Shown in pieces: positions 17,826 to 26,372 of a DNA stretch of 64,000 nt. This stretch comes from Erysipelothrix piscisicarius. Its GTDB lineage: Bacteria > Bacillota_I > Bacilli_A > Erysipelotrichales > Erysipelotrichaceae. The notes under the pieces are model-generated. The model was not told where the DNA came from. It did no database searches and was given only the letters and a program-made list of their open reading frames with translations. The stretch covers positions 992,001 to 1,056,000 of the forward strand of contig NZ_CP034234.1 of NCBI RefSeq assembly GCF_003931795.1, in the 5' to 3' direction. The translations under genes and the position numbers were made by a program. Within the stretch, counting starts at the first letter, position 1, and every line of letters starts with the position of its first letter.

Positions 17826-18740
17826 ATGAATAAATATATCGGAGTTGATTTAGGCGGTACGAATGTACGTGTAGCTGTTATTGATGAAGATGGAAAGATT
17901 CATGAGCAAGTTAAAAGCGAATCATACGCACTTGAGGGACCGGAAGTTGTTTTAGATAACATCATCTCGATGATAAAAAATCTAAAACAATTTGATGAAT
18001 GTGTTGGCATTGGACTGGGTTTACCCGGTCCAGTTAACACAGAACTCGGGTGCGTAACCTTATCTACAAACATGAAAGGGTTTACGGAATATCCGGTAAT
18101 CGACTATCTCAAAAAACATATAGATTTACCAATCTATATGGATAATGATGCAAATGTAGCAGGTCTTGCGGAAGCACTTGTTGGTGCAGGTAAAGGCAAT
18201 AATGTAGTCTATTATTTAACGCATTCAACTGGTATTGGAGGGGCACTTGTATTTAATGGACAAGTCCTTTCAGGTCATAAGGGTTATGCAGGAGAAGTAG
18301 GAAATATCGTAATTGACCGTGAACGCGTTCGTCGTTCGGACATCAACACACTTAATGCAGGTGCAGTTGAAAATGAAGCGAGCGGTTCAGCATTAGTTCG
18401 CAAAGCTCAAGAATTGATTGATCCAAAGATTCAGTCTGCTGAAGAAATCTTTACGCTCATGGAACAAGGAAATGAAAAAGCGATTCAACTTATTGATGAG
18501 ATGTCATATGATTTCGCAATGATGCTCTCTTCAATTGCACATGTATGTAATCCACATATTTTTGTAATTGGTGGTGGTGTTACGAAGTCAAAAAACTTAT
18601 ATTGGGATCGCATGATTGGTTATTATCAGGATTTAGTTCACGAACAAATGAGAGATACTCAATTTGTAGAGGCTGAATTGGATGAACCCGGTGTAATTGG
18701 TGCTGCGATGTTGTGTTACTCGAAAGAAGGTCACAGATAA
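17826..18740 (+). CDS. ROK family sugar kinase without the usual zinc motif
   Basis: Predicted cytosolic hexokinase, probably glucokinase, because it lies directly after pfkA-pyk. The ROK phosphate-binding loop (IGVDLGGTNVRVAV), LGLPGPVN, the catalytic NDAN region (about residues 107-110) and STGIGGALVFNG are present. The ROK signature GExGHxx...CxCGxxGCxE is replaced: at 156-160 it reads GEVGN and no cysteine cluster follows, so structural zinc is probably not bound. 304 residues; ATG after AAGGAGATTGTT. It could be a different sugar kinase; substrate is inferred from context only. Confidence 0.8.
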   Translation: MNKYIGVDLGGTNVRVAVIDEDGKIHEQVKSESYALEGPEVVLDNIISMIKNLKQFDECVGIGLGLPGPVNTELGCVTLSTNMKGFTEYPVIDYLKKHIDLPIYMDNDANVAGLAEALVGAGKGNNVVYYLTHSTGIGGALVFNGQVLSGHKGYAGEVGNIVIDRERVRRSDINTLNAGAVENEASGSALVRKAQELIDPKIQSAEEIFTLMEQGNEKAIQLIDEMSYDFAMMLSSIAHVCNPHIFVIGGGVTKSKNLYWDRMIGYYQDLVHEQMRDTQFVEAELDEPGVIGAAMLCYSKEGHR

Positions 18741-19967
18741 TGAATGATTTATTAAAAAAATATGCTAAATTAGCGGTGCGTTCAGGTGTTAATGTTCAAG
18801 AAGGACAAACAGTTTTAGTAAATGTTAAAGCTGAACATTATGAATTTGCACGTTTAATTGTTGATGAAGCCTATGCAGCAGGGCAAAAAGGTTGTTGTTA
18901 AATTTGGTGATGACCACATTGCTAAAATGCATGTACAAAACCAAGATATGGATACTTTAACAGATATTCCTCAATGGCTTATTGATGAATATGACAGTTA
19001 TTTGGAAGAAGATTTATGTCGTTTATCCATTTATGCACCATCACCAGGTCTTATGGCTGATGTTGATGGCGATAAACTTGCTGCACAAGCAAAGGCACAA
19101 GGACAAGCTCTAAAACGTATGCGTGAATATACAATGGCAAATCGAGGACAATGGTCACTTGTTTCACTTCCAACAAAAGAATGGGCACATGTTGTGTTCC
19201 CAAATTTAGAAATTGATGAAGCTTATGATAAATTGTTGGAAGCAATTCTCTATGCTGTTCGTATTAATGAAAATGATGATCCTGTGTTAGCATGGGAAAA
19301 ACATAATGAAAAACTATCACATCAAAACAAAATTCTAAATGATTACAATTTCAAATCCTTGCACTTTAAAAATGGCAAGGGAACAGATATTGTCGTAGGT
19401 CTCGTGGATAATCATGTTTGGGCTGGCGGCGAAGAAGTCTCTGAACGCGGTTATACTTTTAATCCAAATATGCCAACAGAGGAATCATTTACGATGCCAG
19501 ATCGCCTTAATGTGAATGGTATTGTCTATAGTACAAAACCTTTAAATTACAATGGTAAACTTATTGATGAATTTTGGTTGAAGTTTGTTGATGGAAAAGT
19601 TGTTGAGTTTGATGCGAAACAAGAACGTGAAACACTTGAACAGCTTTTAAACACGGATGAAGGAAGTCGACACATTGGTGAAATCGCATTGATTTCTCAC
19701 AAATCACCAATTTCGGATTTAAATATCCTATTCTATAATACACTCTTTGATGAAAACGCATCTTGCCATATGGCTTTAGGACGTGCCTATCCAATGAATA
19801 TCAAAGGTGGAACAGAAATGACCGACGAGGAATTACTTGCACATAATGCTAACGACTCATTAAATCATGAAGACTTTATGTTTGGTAGTGAAGATATGAG
19901 TGTTGTCGGAACAACACACGACGGCGAATCAATTATTGTGTTTAATGAAGGTAATTTTGTAATTTAG
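18740..19967 (+). CDS. M29 family aminopeptidase (AmpS/PepS-like), frame broken
   Basis: Metal-dependent aminopeptidase for peptide turnover. The first 50 codons (starting MNDLLKKYAKLAVRSGVNVQ) and the remaining 360 residues are in different frames. They meet at about 18881-18890 (GGGCAAAAAG). Restoring one G and one A gives the expected AYAAGAKKVVVKFG, so two bases appear to be missing from two homopolymers. The later part carries typical M29 segments such as NMPTEESFTMPD, SKPLNYNG-like and FYNTLFDENASCH. No other lesions are seen. Either a sequencing error or a very recent inactivation. ATG overlaps the stop of the ROK kinase. Confidence 0.82.
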
Positions 19968-19996
19968 TTGATATTTCTTTACTATTGATGTATAAA
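19968..19996 (+). promoter_or_regulatory. promoter for the thrS T-box leader
   Basis: TTGATA (19968-19973), exactly 17 bp, then TATAAA (19991-19996), directly after the aminopeptidase stop and ahead of the T-box. Expected transcription start is about 20003. Confidence 0.72.
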
Positions 19997-20002
19997 TAAT
20001 AT

Positions 20003-20220
20003 ATAAACAGTGAAGAGGACAAAAATACGTTGTTTTGAACTAGAGAGTGAAGTGGTTGGTGAAAACTTCTCGTAGAATATGCGTATTTACCACCTCAGAG
20101 TTGGATTTTAGAAAAAATCCCGTATTCTGGCGTTAACAGTTTAAGTGCACAATTTAAATTGTGAATTAAAGGTGGTACCGCGTAAATTCGTCCTTTTGGA
20201 TGGATTTACGTTTTTCTTTT
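20003..20220 (+). promoter_or_regulatory. T-box leader (threonine specifier) for thrS
   Basis: Uncharged tRNA-sensing leader. The T-box core AAAGGTGGTACCGCG is at 20168-20182, and the AG-box/stem I signature TGGTTGGTGAAAAC at about 20051-20065. Stem I pairs GAGG (20025-20028) with CCTC (20093-20096) and AAATACG (20033-20039) with CGTATTT (20082-20088). The loop between them holds ACC (20089-20091), a Thr codon. The terminator is CGTAAATTCGTCC (20181-20193) with GGATGGATTTACG (20198-20210), then a T-run. Uncharged tRNA-Thr should stabilise the antiterminator. Confidence 0.93.
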
Positions 20221-20237
20221 TTATAGAGGAGGTTATT

Positions 20238-21992
20238 ATGGTAAATATTAGAGAAGATGAACGTCTTAATATCTTGAATCACTCATCAGCACACTTACTT
20301 GCTCATGCTGTGAAACGTCTTTATCCTGAAGCAAAGTTCTGGGTAGGACCTGTAATTGAAGATGGTTTTTATTATGACATGGATTTAGGAGATCAAGTAC
20401 TTACAGAAGAGGATCTACCTAAAATTGAATCAATGATGCGAAAAATTGCTAAAGAAGACAAGCGCATTACACGAGAAGTGTTAACAAAACAAGAAGCGTT
20501 AGAAATCTTTAAAGATGATTCGTATAAAATCGATATTATTAACAATCTTGAAGATTATGCAACAATAACTGCATATCGTCAAGCTGAATTCATCGATTTA
20601 TGTCGTGGTCCCCATGTTGAGACGACAAAGAAAATGAAATATTTCAAATTATTAAAAGTTTCTGGAGCGTATTGGAAAGGGGATTCCAAGAATAAAATGC
20701 TTCAACGTGTATATGGAATTACATTTGAAACTGAAGAAGACCTTAATCAATACCTTGAATGGTTAGAAGCTGCGAAAGCACGCGACCACAAAAAACTTGG
20801 TAAAGAACTTGAACTCTTTATGATGAGTGAATTTGGGCCAGGATTCCCATTTTGGTTACCAAATGGTATGACATTACGTCATGCTTTAGATGAATACTAC
20901 TATAACGCGCATATTAAACGTGGTTATGTGCTTACACAAACACCAACAATGCTGAATAAAGAGTTGTGGGAAGTTTCAGGACACTGGGAAAACTACCGTG
21001 AAAACATGTATACCTCAACAATCGATGATCGCGAATTCGCAATCAAGCCGATGAATTGCCCAGGTGGAATGCTTGTCTATAAAAACGGCTTACATTCATA
21101 CCGCGATTTACCGATTCGTCTTGCTGAAATGGGTCATGTGCATCGTCATGAAGCCAGTGGTGCGCTAAATGGTTTATTCCGTGTGCGTTCCTTTACACAA
21201 GATGATGCCCATCTATTTATGAGAGAAGATCAATTACAAGATGAAATCGTAGAAATATTAGATTTTATTGACGAGATTTATTCTACATTTGGTCTTTCAT
21301 ACTCAATCGAATTATCGACACGTCCTGAGGACAAGTATATTGGTGACATTGCGGTTTGGGACCGATCTGAACAAGCCCTCAAAGAGGCTTGTATGGCTGC
21401 TGGTGTCGACTTTAAAATTAATGAGGGAGATGGTGCGTTCTACGGTCCGAAACTCGACTTTAAAGTGCGAGATTCATTGAATCGTGTATGGCAATGTGGT
21501 ACGGTTCAATTAGATATGAATCTTCCTGAACGTTTTGATCTTACATATGTCGCAGAAGATGGTAAGAAAAAACGACCTATTATGCTTCATCGTGCAATTT
21601 TCGGTTCAATTGAACGCTTTATCGGTATTCTTATTGAACACTTTGCAGGGGGATTCCCACTATGGATGGCTCCAAAACAGATCGAAATTATTCCTGTTAA
21701 TACAGAGTTCCATATGGACTATGCCAATGAAGTTTGCGATCTTCTTTTAAATAAAGGAATTCGTGCACATGTCGATGGACGTAATGAAAAATTAGGCTAT
21801 CGCTTACGTGAAGCGCAAAAGAATAAAATTCCACTTCAATTAATCATTGGAGATAAAGAAATCGAAGATCGTAGTGTCAATGTTCGCCGTTATGGTGAGC
21901 GTGCACAAAACCCATTTGAACTTGATGGATTTATGCAATTAGTGGAAGCAGAAATTAAATCCCGTTATATTCATAAAATTGAGAAAGACTAG
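20238..21992 (+). CDS. thrS: threonyl-tRNA synthetase lacking the TGS domain
   Basis: Class II synthetase that charges tRNA-Thr. The protein (584 residues) starts at ATG 20238 after AGAGGAGG. It opens directly with the editing domain (HSSAHLLAHAVKRLYPEAKF), so the N-terminal TGS domain of about 60 residues found in most bacterial ThrRS is absent. Editing-site residues (HSSAH, FIDLCRGPH), class II motif 2 (FRVRSFTQDDAHLF), motif 3 and the anticodon-binding domain are intact. Shorter ThrRS forms occur in mollicute-related lineages. Regulated by the T-box upstream. An in-frame extension into the leader is not plausible, since it would read through the terminator. Confidence 0.96.
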   Translation: MVNIREDERLNILNHSSAHLLAHAVKRLYPEAKFWVGPVIEDGFYYDMDLGDQVLTEEDLPKIESMMRKIAKEDKRITREVLTKQEALEIFKDDSYKIDIINNLEDYATITAYRQAEFIDLCRGPHVETTKKMKYFKLLKVSGAYWKGDSKNKMLQRVYGITFETEEDLNQYLEWLEAAKARDHKKLGKELELFMMSEFGPGFPFWLPNGMTLRHALDEYYYNAHIKRGYVLTQTPTMLNKELWEVSGHWENYRENMYTSTIDDREFAIKPMNCPGGMLVYKNGLHSYRDLPIRLAEMGHVHRHEASGALNGLFRVRSFTQDDAHLFMREDQLQDEIVEILDFIDEIYSTFGLSYSIELSTRPEDKYIGDIAVWDRSEQALKEACMAAGVDFKINEGDGAFYGPKLDFKVRDSLNRVWQCGTVQLDMNLPERFDLTYVAEDGKKKRPIMLHRAIFGSIERFIGILIEHFAGGFPLWMAPKQIEIIPVNTEFHMDYANEVCDLLLNKGIRAHVDGRNEKLGYRLREAQKNKIPLQLIIGDKEIEDRSVNVRRYGERAQNPFELDGFMQLVEAEIKSRYIHKIEKD

Positions 21993-22021
21993 TTTTTAAG
22001 GCATTAAATCGATCATAAATC

Positions 22022-22056
22022 GAGCGTAAATACACCATTGTATTTACGCTCTTTTT
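22022..22056 (+). terminator. strong terminator after thrS
   Basis: Perfect 13-bp stem GAGCGTAAATACA (22022-22034) / TGTATTTACGCTC (22039-22051), 4-nt loop, then T5. Confidence 0.9.
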
Positions 22057-22138
22057 CGATATGTCAGTCCTCAAAGTGAAGTAGAGGGGCACTTATCCCT
22101 ACATATATGATACCGGTTACATTTATTTGTGACATTTG

Positions 22139-22169
22139 TATTGATTATCAATATAAAATTCGATACGAT
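22139..22169 (+). promoter_or_regulatory. promoter with overlapping palindrome before the first BMP gene
   Basis: TTGATT (22141-22146), 17 bp, TACGAT (22164-22169) is a plausible promoter. Its -35 lies inside the 15-bp palindrome TATTGAT-T-ATCAATA (22139-22153), which could be an operator. The regulator is unknown. Confidence 0.45.
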
Positions 22170-22202
22170 ATAGATACAAGGAAACTTGTATGGAGGAAAC
22201 AG

Positions 22203-23303
22203 ATGAAAAAACTATTTTCTAGTGTTTTAGTTGTCTTGTTAGCTCTTTCTCTAACCGCTTGTTCAGGTGGCGAAAAAGCACAAGATGGTAAAGGCGCAGA
22301 AATCGCTTTGATTACTGACGTTGGTACAATTGATGACCGCTCATTTAACCAAGGTTCATATGAAGGCGTTAAACAGTATGGGGACGAAAATAAAGTCACA
22401 TATACATACTATCGTCCCGTTGCAAAAGATGACGAGGCATACTTTAACGAAATCGAAAAAGCGATTACTGAAGGGGGCGCTAAGGTTGTCGTTATGCCAG
22501 GATTTTTATTCGCGAACGCAGCTTTTAGAGCACAAAAGGAATTCCCAGATGTTAACTTTATTTTTGTAGATGGTGCTCCTTCGGAAACACCACAGTCGGA
22601 GCCTGTAATTGGTCCTAATATGTATTCTGTTGTTTGGGAAGAACAACAAGCTGGATTCTTAGCAGGATACGCTGCAGTCAAAGATGGCTATACAAAATTA
22701 GGTTATATTGGTGGTATGAAAGTTCCAGCTGTTGAAAAATTCGGTTTAGGTTATGTTTACGGAGCGAATCATGCAGCTGAAGAATTAGGTATTACTGTTG
22801 ATATGATGTACAAGTATTCAGGAACATTTGAAGCATCTCAAGAAGTTCAGATGTTAGCTTCAGGTTGGTATGCAGGGGGAACTGAAGTAATCTTTGTTTC
22901 TGCTGGTGGTGCTGGTCCTTCAGTATTTAAAGCTGCAGAGGATAAAGAAGCTAAGGTTATTGGTGTTGACGTTGACCAATCAGGCGAAAGTGAAACAATC
23001 ATCACTTCTGCTTTAAAAGAACTTCAACTTGCTGTTTATGAAGGATTAAAAGCACACTATGATGGCAAATTCCCAGGTGGTACGCAACATGCTTACAATA
23101 TCAATGACGACGGTGTCGGATTACCTAAGAATTTCGACCGTTTCAAAACCTTTAAACAAGAAGATTTAGAAAAAGTTATCGCTGATATGAAAGCGGATAA
23201 AGATGGTGTTACTTCAACGATTAAAAAACAACATGCTGATGACTTTACAGATGTTATCAGTGATCCAATCTTGAAAAATATCAACATCACATTTATTAAA
23301 TAG
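22203..23303 (+). CDS. BMP family nucleoside-binding lipoprotein
   Basis: Substrate-binding component of a nucleoside ABC importer (PnrA/BmpA/Med family), anchored outside the membrane. Signal peptide MKKLFSSVLVVLLALSLTAC with lipobox Cys20. The body has the family's LITDVGTIDDRSFNQGSYEGV, VVMPGFLFANAAF, GGMKVPAVEKFGLGY and VIGVDVDQS. 366 residues. ATG 22203 follows TGGAGGAAACAG. The partner ATPase and permeases start 1.5 kb downstream after a second BMP gene. Flanked by its own promoter and terminator, so the binding protein can be made in excess of the membrane parts. Confidence 0.93.
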   Translation: MKKLFSSVLVVLLALSLTACSGGEKAQDGKGAEIALITDVGTIDDRSFNQGSYEGVKQYGDENKVTYTYYRPVAKDDEAYFNEIEKAITEGGAKVVVMPGFLFANAAFRAQKEFPDVNFIFVDGAPSETPQSEPVIGPNMYSVVWEEQQAGFLAGYAAVKDGYTKLGYIGGMKVPAVEKFGLGYVYGANHAAEELGITVDMMYKYSGTFEASQEVQMLASGWYAGGTEVIFVSAGGAGPSVFKAAEDKEAKVIGVDVDQSGESETIITSALKELQLAVYEGLKAHYDGKFPGGTQHAYNINDDGVGLPKNFDRFKTFKQEDLEKVIADMKADKDGVTSTIKKQHADDFTDVISDPILKNINITFIK

Positions 23304-23309
23304 TAATGT

Positions 23310-23336
23310 AAAACGGCTAATTAGCCGTTTTCTTTT
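23310..23336 (+). terminator. terminator after first BMP gene
   Basis: Perfect palindrome AAACGGCTAATTAGCCGTTT (23311-23330) followed by a T-rich tract (TCTTTT). Confidence 0.8.
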
Positions 23337-23408
23337 GCATAAGTGGAAAAAGAAGTGTTTGAATCAACGTCCTTCACTTGATAAAGTAAAAGTGCAGGGG
23401 GGATGATT

Positions 23409-24499
23409 ATGAAATCTAAATGGGTTATTATGCTTTTAAGTTTTGTGCTGCTTGGTGGATGTTCGACACAATCATCGCAGGAGCAAACAAAATCTGAAGT
23501 CGCACTGATTACAGATATCGGAACGATTGATGACCACTCATTTAATCAAGAGTCGTGGGAAGGGATTATCGATTTTTGTAAGGATCACAATGTCTCGTAT
23601 AAGTATTACCGTCCTGAGAATAAAGATGATATTGCATTCTATAATGAAATTCAAAAAGCGATTGAAGAAGGGGGCGCAAAAGTTGTTGTATTACCAGGAT
23701 TCTACTTTGAATCGACTGCAGCAAAAATTCAAGATGACTTCCCTAATGTCAAGTTCATATTGATCGATGCACTTCAAAGGCTAATGAGGCCGGTGAGGTT
23801 GTGATTCGCGACAATCTTGTTCCCGTACTTTTTAGAGAAGAACAAGCAGCATATCTTGCAGGCTTTGTCACCGCACTTGAAGGATATACTAACGTAGGGT
23901 TTGTTGGCGGCGCAAAAATTCCAGCTGTAGAACGCTATGGAATGGGATTTGTGAAAGTTTTACAAGATGGTGCGAAAAGTAAGGATAAAGTTATTCATTT
24001 AAAGTATAAGTATTCAGGAACATTGGAACCATCCACTGAGATACAAATGTTAGGATCGAGTTGGTATAATGAGGGAACAGAAATTATTTTTGCCTCTGCA
24101 GGTGGTGCAGGACAATCAATTATTAAGGCAGCAGAAGATGCTGATAAGCGATTTATTGGGGTTGATGTGGACCAGTCATATATGAGCGATAAGGTTGCAT
24201 TTTCTGCAACAAAAGGGATTCGGAAAACGGTTAAAAACCTTCTCGAGGCAAACTATAAACCAGAATTTCCGGGTGGAAAACGTTTAATCGTAGATCTCTG
24301 GCATGATGGTGTTGGTCTAGCTTATAAAGAAGATCGATTGAAAGAAATCAATAAAAACCAGGTTGATACGCTTATTGAAAATACGATGCAATTGATCGAG
24401 TCCAAAGAACTGATTATCCAAACGGAACATGATGAAAGCGGGGCTATTTTTTCAGATAAAAGTCAATTTTCAAATTTACAAATCGAATACTATCGCTGA
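23409..24499 (+). CDS. second BMP family lipoprotein, frame broken
   Basis: Tandem paralogue of the preceding gene: lipoprotein signal ending LLGGC (Cys18), then LITDIGTIDDHSFNQESWEG and later GGAKIPAVERYGMGFV and IGVDVDQSYMSD. The frame shifts by one at about 23769-23772: adding one A to GATGCACTTC restores DATSKANEAGEVV and joins the two halves into one protein of about 363 residues. No further lesion is seen. Likely a sequencing error, or a recently inactivated spare copy. ATG 23409 is preferred to 23403 because GGGGGG abuts the latter. Ligand preference may differ from the first paralogue. Confidence 0.82.
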
Positions 24500-24516
24500 G
24501 CATGAAGCTCAGCGAT
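24492..24516 (+). terminator. hairpin at the end of the second BMP gene
   Basis: 10-bp stem ATCGCTGAGC (24492-24501) / GCTCAGCGAT (24507-24516) containing the stop codon. No U-tract follows, so it may stabilise the 3' end rather than terminate efficiently. Confidence 0.45.
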
Positions 24517-24533
24517 TCGTATGTATCCCATTA

Positions 24534-24548
24534 TTGAAAGCGCTTGCT
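24534..24548 (+). promoter_or_regulatory. cre site (CcpA catabolite control)
   Basis: TTGAAAGCGCTTGCT matches every position of the degenerate cre consensus WTGNAANCGNWNNCW. It overlaps the -35 box of the promoter at 24544-24572, a position that in this family of systems gives repression when preferred sugar is plentiful. Confidence 0.7.
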
Positions 24549-24572
24549 AAACTGTGTTGAAAATGCTAAAAT
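24544..24572 (+). promoter_or_regulatory. promoter ahead of the nucleoside ABC operon leader
   Basis: TTGCTA (24544-24549), 17 bp, extended -10 TGC-TAAAAT (24567-24572). Predicted start about 24579, giving a roughly 258-nt leader before the ATPase gene at 24837. Confidence 0.6.
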
Positions 24573-24725
24573 TTAGGTGAACATCAATCATATTCTACCA
24601 AGGGGATCATTGAAGTTAGAACCCATCACAAAGGGTTAATTACCACACAAATGATACAATCTATGCGCTTCAATTGAGTAAAATATGAGGGTTTAAAGTA
24701 AAAAAATAATATGGGGATGATGCTT

Positions 24726-24761
24726 ATGAAAAATCGACAATCAAATATCAAGTCTGCTTGA
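24726..24761 (+). CDS. possible 11-residue leader peptide
   Basis: ATG followed by ten codons (MKNRQSNIKSA) and TGA; two more in-frame ATGs lie at 24717 and 24720, and GGGG at 24713-24716 could serve as SD. The last third of the ORF lies within the terminator stem at 24743-24766, so ribosome position would affect that hairpin. Very short; may be chance. Confidence 0.3.
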   Translation: MKNRQSNIKSA

Positions 24762-24775
24762 TATTTTTATTATTT
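24743..24775 (+). terminator. terminator inside the nucleoside ABC operon leader
   Basis: Perfect 10-bp stem AAATATCAAG (24743-24752) / CTTGATATTT (24757-24766), 4-nt loop, then TTATTATTT. It lies between the promoter at 24544 and the ATPase gene. Confidence 0.75.
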
Positions 24776-24836
24776 AAATTTTACTGTTTTATAGGTCTTT
24801 TTTTGTGTATGATATGTTTAAGGAGTGTAAGGGAAT

Positions 24837-26372
24837 ATGAAAAATATTGTTGAAATGAATCATATCACCAAGACGTTTCCAGGCATTAGAGCCAATGATG
24901 ACGTCACAATTTCACTTCGTGAAGGGGAAATTCTAGCGCTACTGGGTGAGAATGGCGCTGGTAAGTCAACGTTGATGTCTGTGTTGTTTGGAATGTATCA
25001 ACCAGATTCAGGGGAGATTGTCATTCGTGACAAAGTAACCCAAATCAATAACCCTCATGAGGCTACCTACCATAAAATTGGAATGGTACATCAGCATTTT
25101 AAATTAGTAGATAACTTTACGGTTACAGAAAATATTATTTTAGGCGTTGAAACCGTTGAGCGCGGCATGGTCCGTCTTGCGGAAGCTCGAAAAGACATCA
25201 TTGAGTTAAGTAATCGATACAATTTAAATGTTGATCCGGATGCGAAAATATCTGATATATCTCTTGGAATGCAACAACGTGTTGAAATTTTAAAATTACT
25301 TTACCGTGAGAGTGATGTCATGATTTTCGATGAACCAACGGCTGTTTTGACACCTCAAGAGATTCAAGAGTTAATGGCAATTATGAAACAACTTCGATCG
25401 GAAGGCAAATCAATTATTTTTATTACGCATAAATTAAATGAGATTAAAGAAGTTGCCGATCGTGTGTCAGTTTTACGTAAAGGAAAATTTATTGGGACTG
25501 TTAATGTTAAAGATGTGACCGTCGATGAAATGTCCGAAATGATGGTTGGTCGAAAAATAGATTTAAATATTGATATGAAACCACAAGAACGTGGTGAAGT
25601 TGTTTTAGAAGTTACAAATATTAATGTGGCTTCATCCCATGGAAATCATGATGCTGTAAAAGCAGCTTCTTTTGCATTGCATGAGGGTGAAATTGTAAGT
25701 ATTGCAGGGATTGAAGGGAATGGGCAACATGAGTTGGTTTATGCAATTGCAGGGATGTTACCCATAACTCAAGGAGAGATTGTGCTCAAAGGGGAAAGTA
25801 TTGAAGATAAATCGATACGATACCGAAATACACATGGTATCTCGCATATCCCTGAGGACCGTCACAAAGATGGCTTAGTCCTTGATTATAAATTAGATTA
25901 TAATCTCGTCTTAAAACAATATTTTACAGATCGATTCCAAAAAAACGGGATGCTCCGATTTGATAAAATTGAAACATACGCTCGTAAAATGATTGAGAAA
26001 TTTGATATTCGTAGCTCAAAAGGACCAAGTTCTGTTGTGCGCAGTATGTCGGGTGGAAATCAACAGAAAGCAATTCTTGCCCGTGAAATTGATATGGGTT
26101 CTGAGGTTCTGATGGCAGTTCAACCAACGCGAGGTTTGGATGTAGGAGCAATTGAATATATTCATAATCAGCTTGTGGCTCAACGTGATGCTGGAAAGTC
26201 AGTGCTTTTAGTATCTTATGAGTTATCTGAAATTATGAACATTAGTGACCGGATCCTCGTAATGTATAACGGAGAGTTTGTAGGTGAATTTAAGCCGGAA
26301 GATATTACGCAACAAGAACTGGGCTTATATATGGCTGGAGCAAAGCGGGGTACTCTAAATGGCAAAAACTAG
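24837..26372 (+). CDS. nucleoside ABC transporter ATP-binding protein
   Basis: Double-ATPase subunit (511 residues) of the BMP-type nucleoside importer, resembling B. subtilis NupO. The first domain has Walker A (GENGAGKST), signature ISLGMQQRVEIL and Walker B (VMIFDEPTAVLT). The second has a divergent Walker A (GIEGNGQHEL), signature MSGGNQQKAILAREI and Walker B-like LMAVQPTRGLDVG, as is typical of the monosaccharide/nucleoside (CUT2-like) class where one site is degenerate. ATG after AAGGAGTGTAAGGGAAT. It overlaps the next permease by 14 bp. Confidence 0.94.
   Translation: MKNIVEMNHITKTFPGIRANDDVTISLREGEILALLGENGAGKSTLMSVLFGMYQPDSGEIVIRDKVTQINNPHEATYHKIGMVHQHFKLVDNFTVTENIILGVETVERGMVRLAEARKDIIELSNRYNLNVDPDAKISDISLGMQQRVEILKLLYRESDVMIFDEPTAVLTPQEIQELMAIMKQLRSEGKSIIFITHKLNEIKEVADRVSVLRKGKFIGTVNVKDVTVDEMSEMMVGRKIDLNIDMKPQERGEVVLEVTNINVASSHGNHDAVKAASFALHEGEIVSIAGIEGNGQHELVYAIAGMLPITQGEIVLKGESIEDKSIRYRNTHGISHIPEDRHKDGLVLDYKLDYNLVLKQYFTDRFQKNGMLRFDKIETYARKMIEKFDIRSSKGPSSVVRSMSGGNQQKAILAREIDMGSEVLMAVQPTRGLDVGAIEYIHNQLVAQRDAGKSVLLVSYELSEIMNISDRILVMYNGEFVGEFKPEDITQQELGLYMAGAKRGTLNGKN

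Larger units (their letters stand above)
24573..24836 (+). promoter_or_regulatory. long 5' leader with hairpins and terminator
   Basis: The stretch 24500-24836 has no recognised gene. After the cre and promoter it holds a hairpin (AACCC/GGGTT, about 24620-24637), a possible short leader ORF (24726-24761) and a strong terminator (24743-24775), followed by an AT-rich spacer up to AAGGAGTGTAAGGGAAT and the ATPase start. The arrangement looks like transcription attenuation, but no riboswitch class I know fits. Confidence 0.45.

Noticed and set aside
18881..18890. Programmed ribosomal frameshift in the aminopeptidase gene (GGGCAAAAAG)
   Set aside because: The expected protein needs two extra bases to keep conserved residues, and no stimulatory stem or SD is present. 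Similar losses in five other genes point to sequence error.
19051..19245. Minus-strand open frames inside the aminopeptidase and other genes
   Set aside because: They mirror the codon periodicity of the + strand genes and lack ribosome binding sites.
24585..24610. TCTACCAAGG resembling the purine riboswitch core
   Set aside because: The flanking P1, P2 and P3 pairings and the conserved TATA/CCTAA blocks are missing, so only a short chance match remains.
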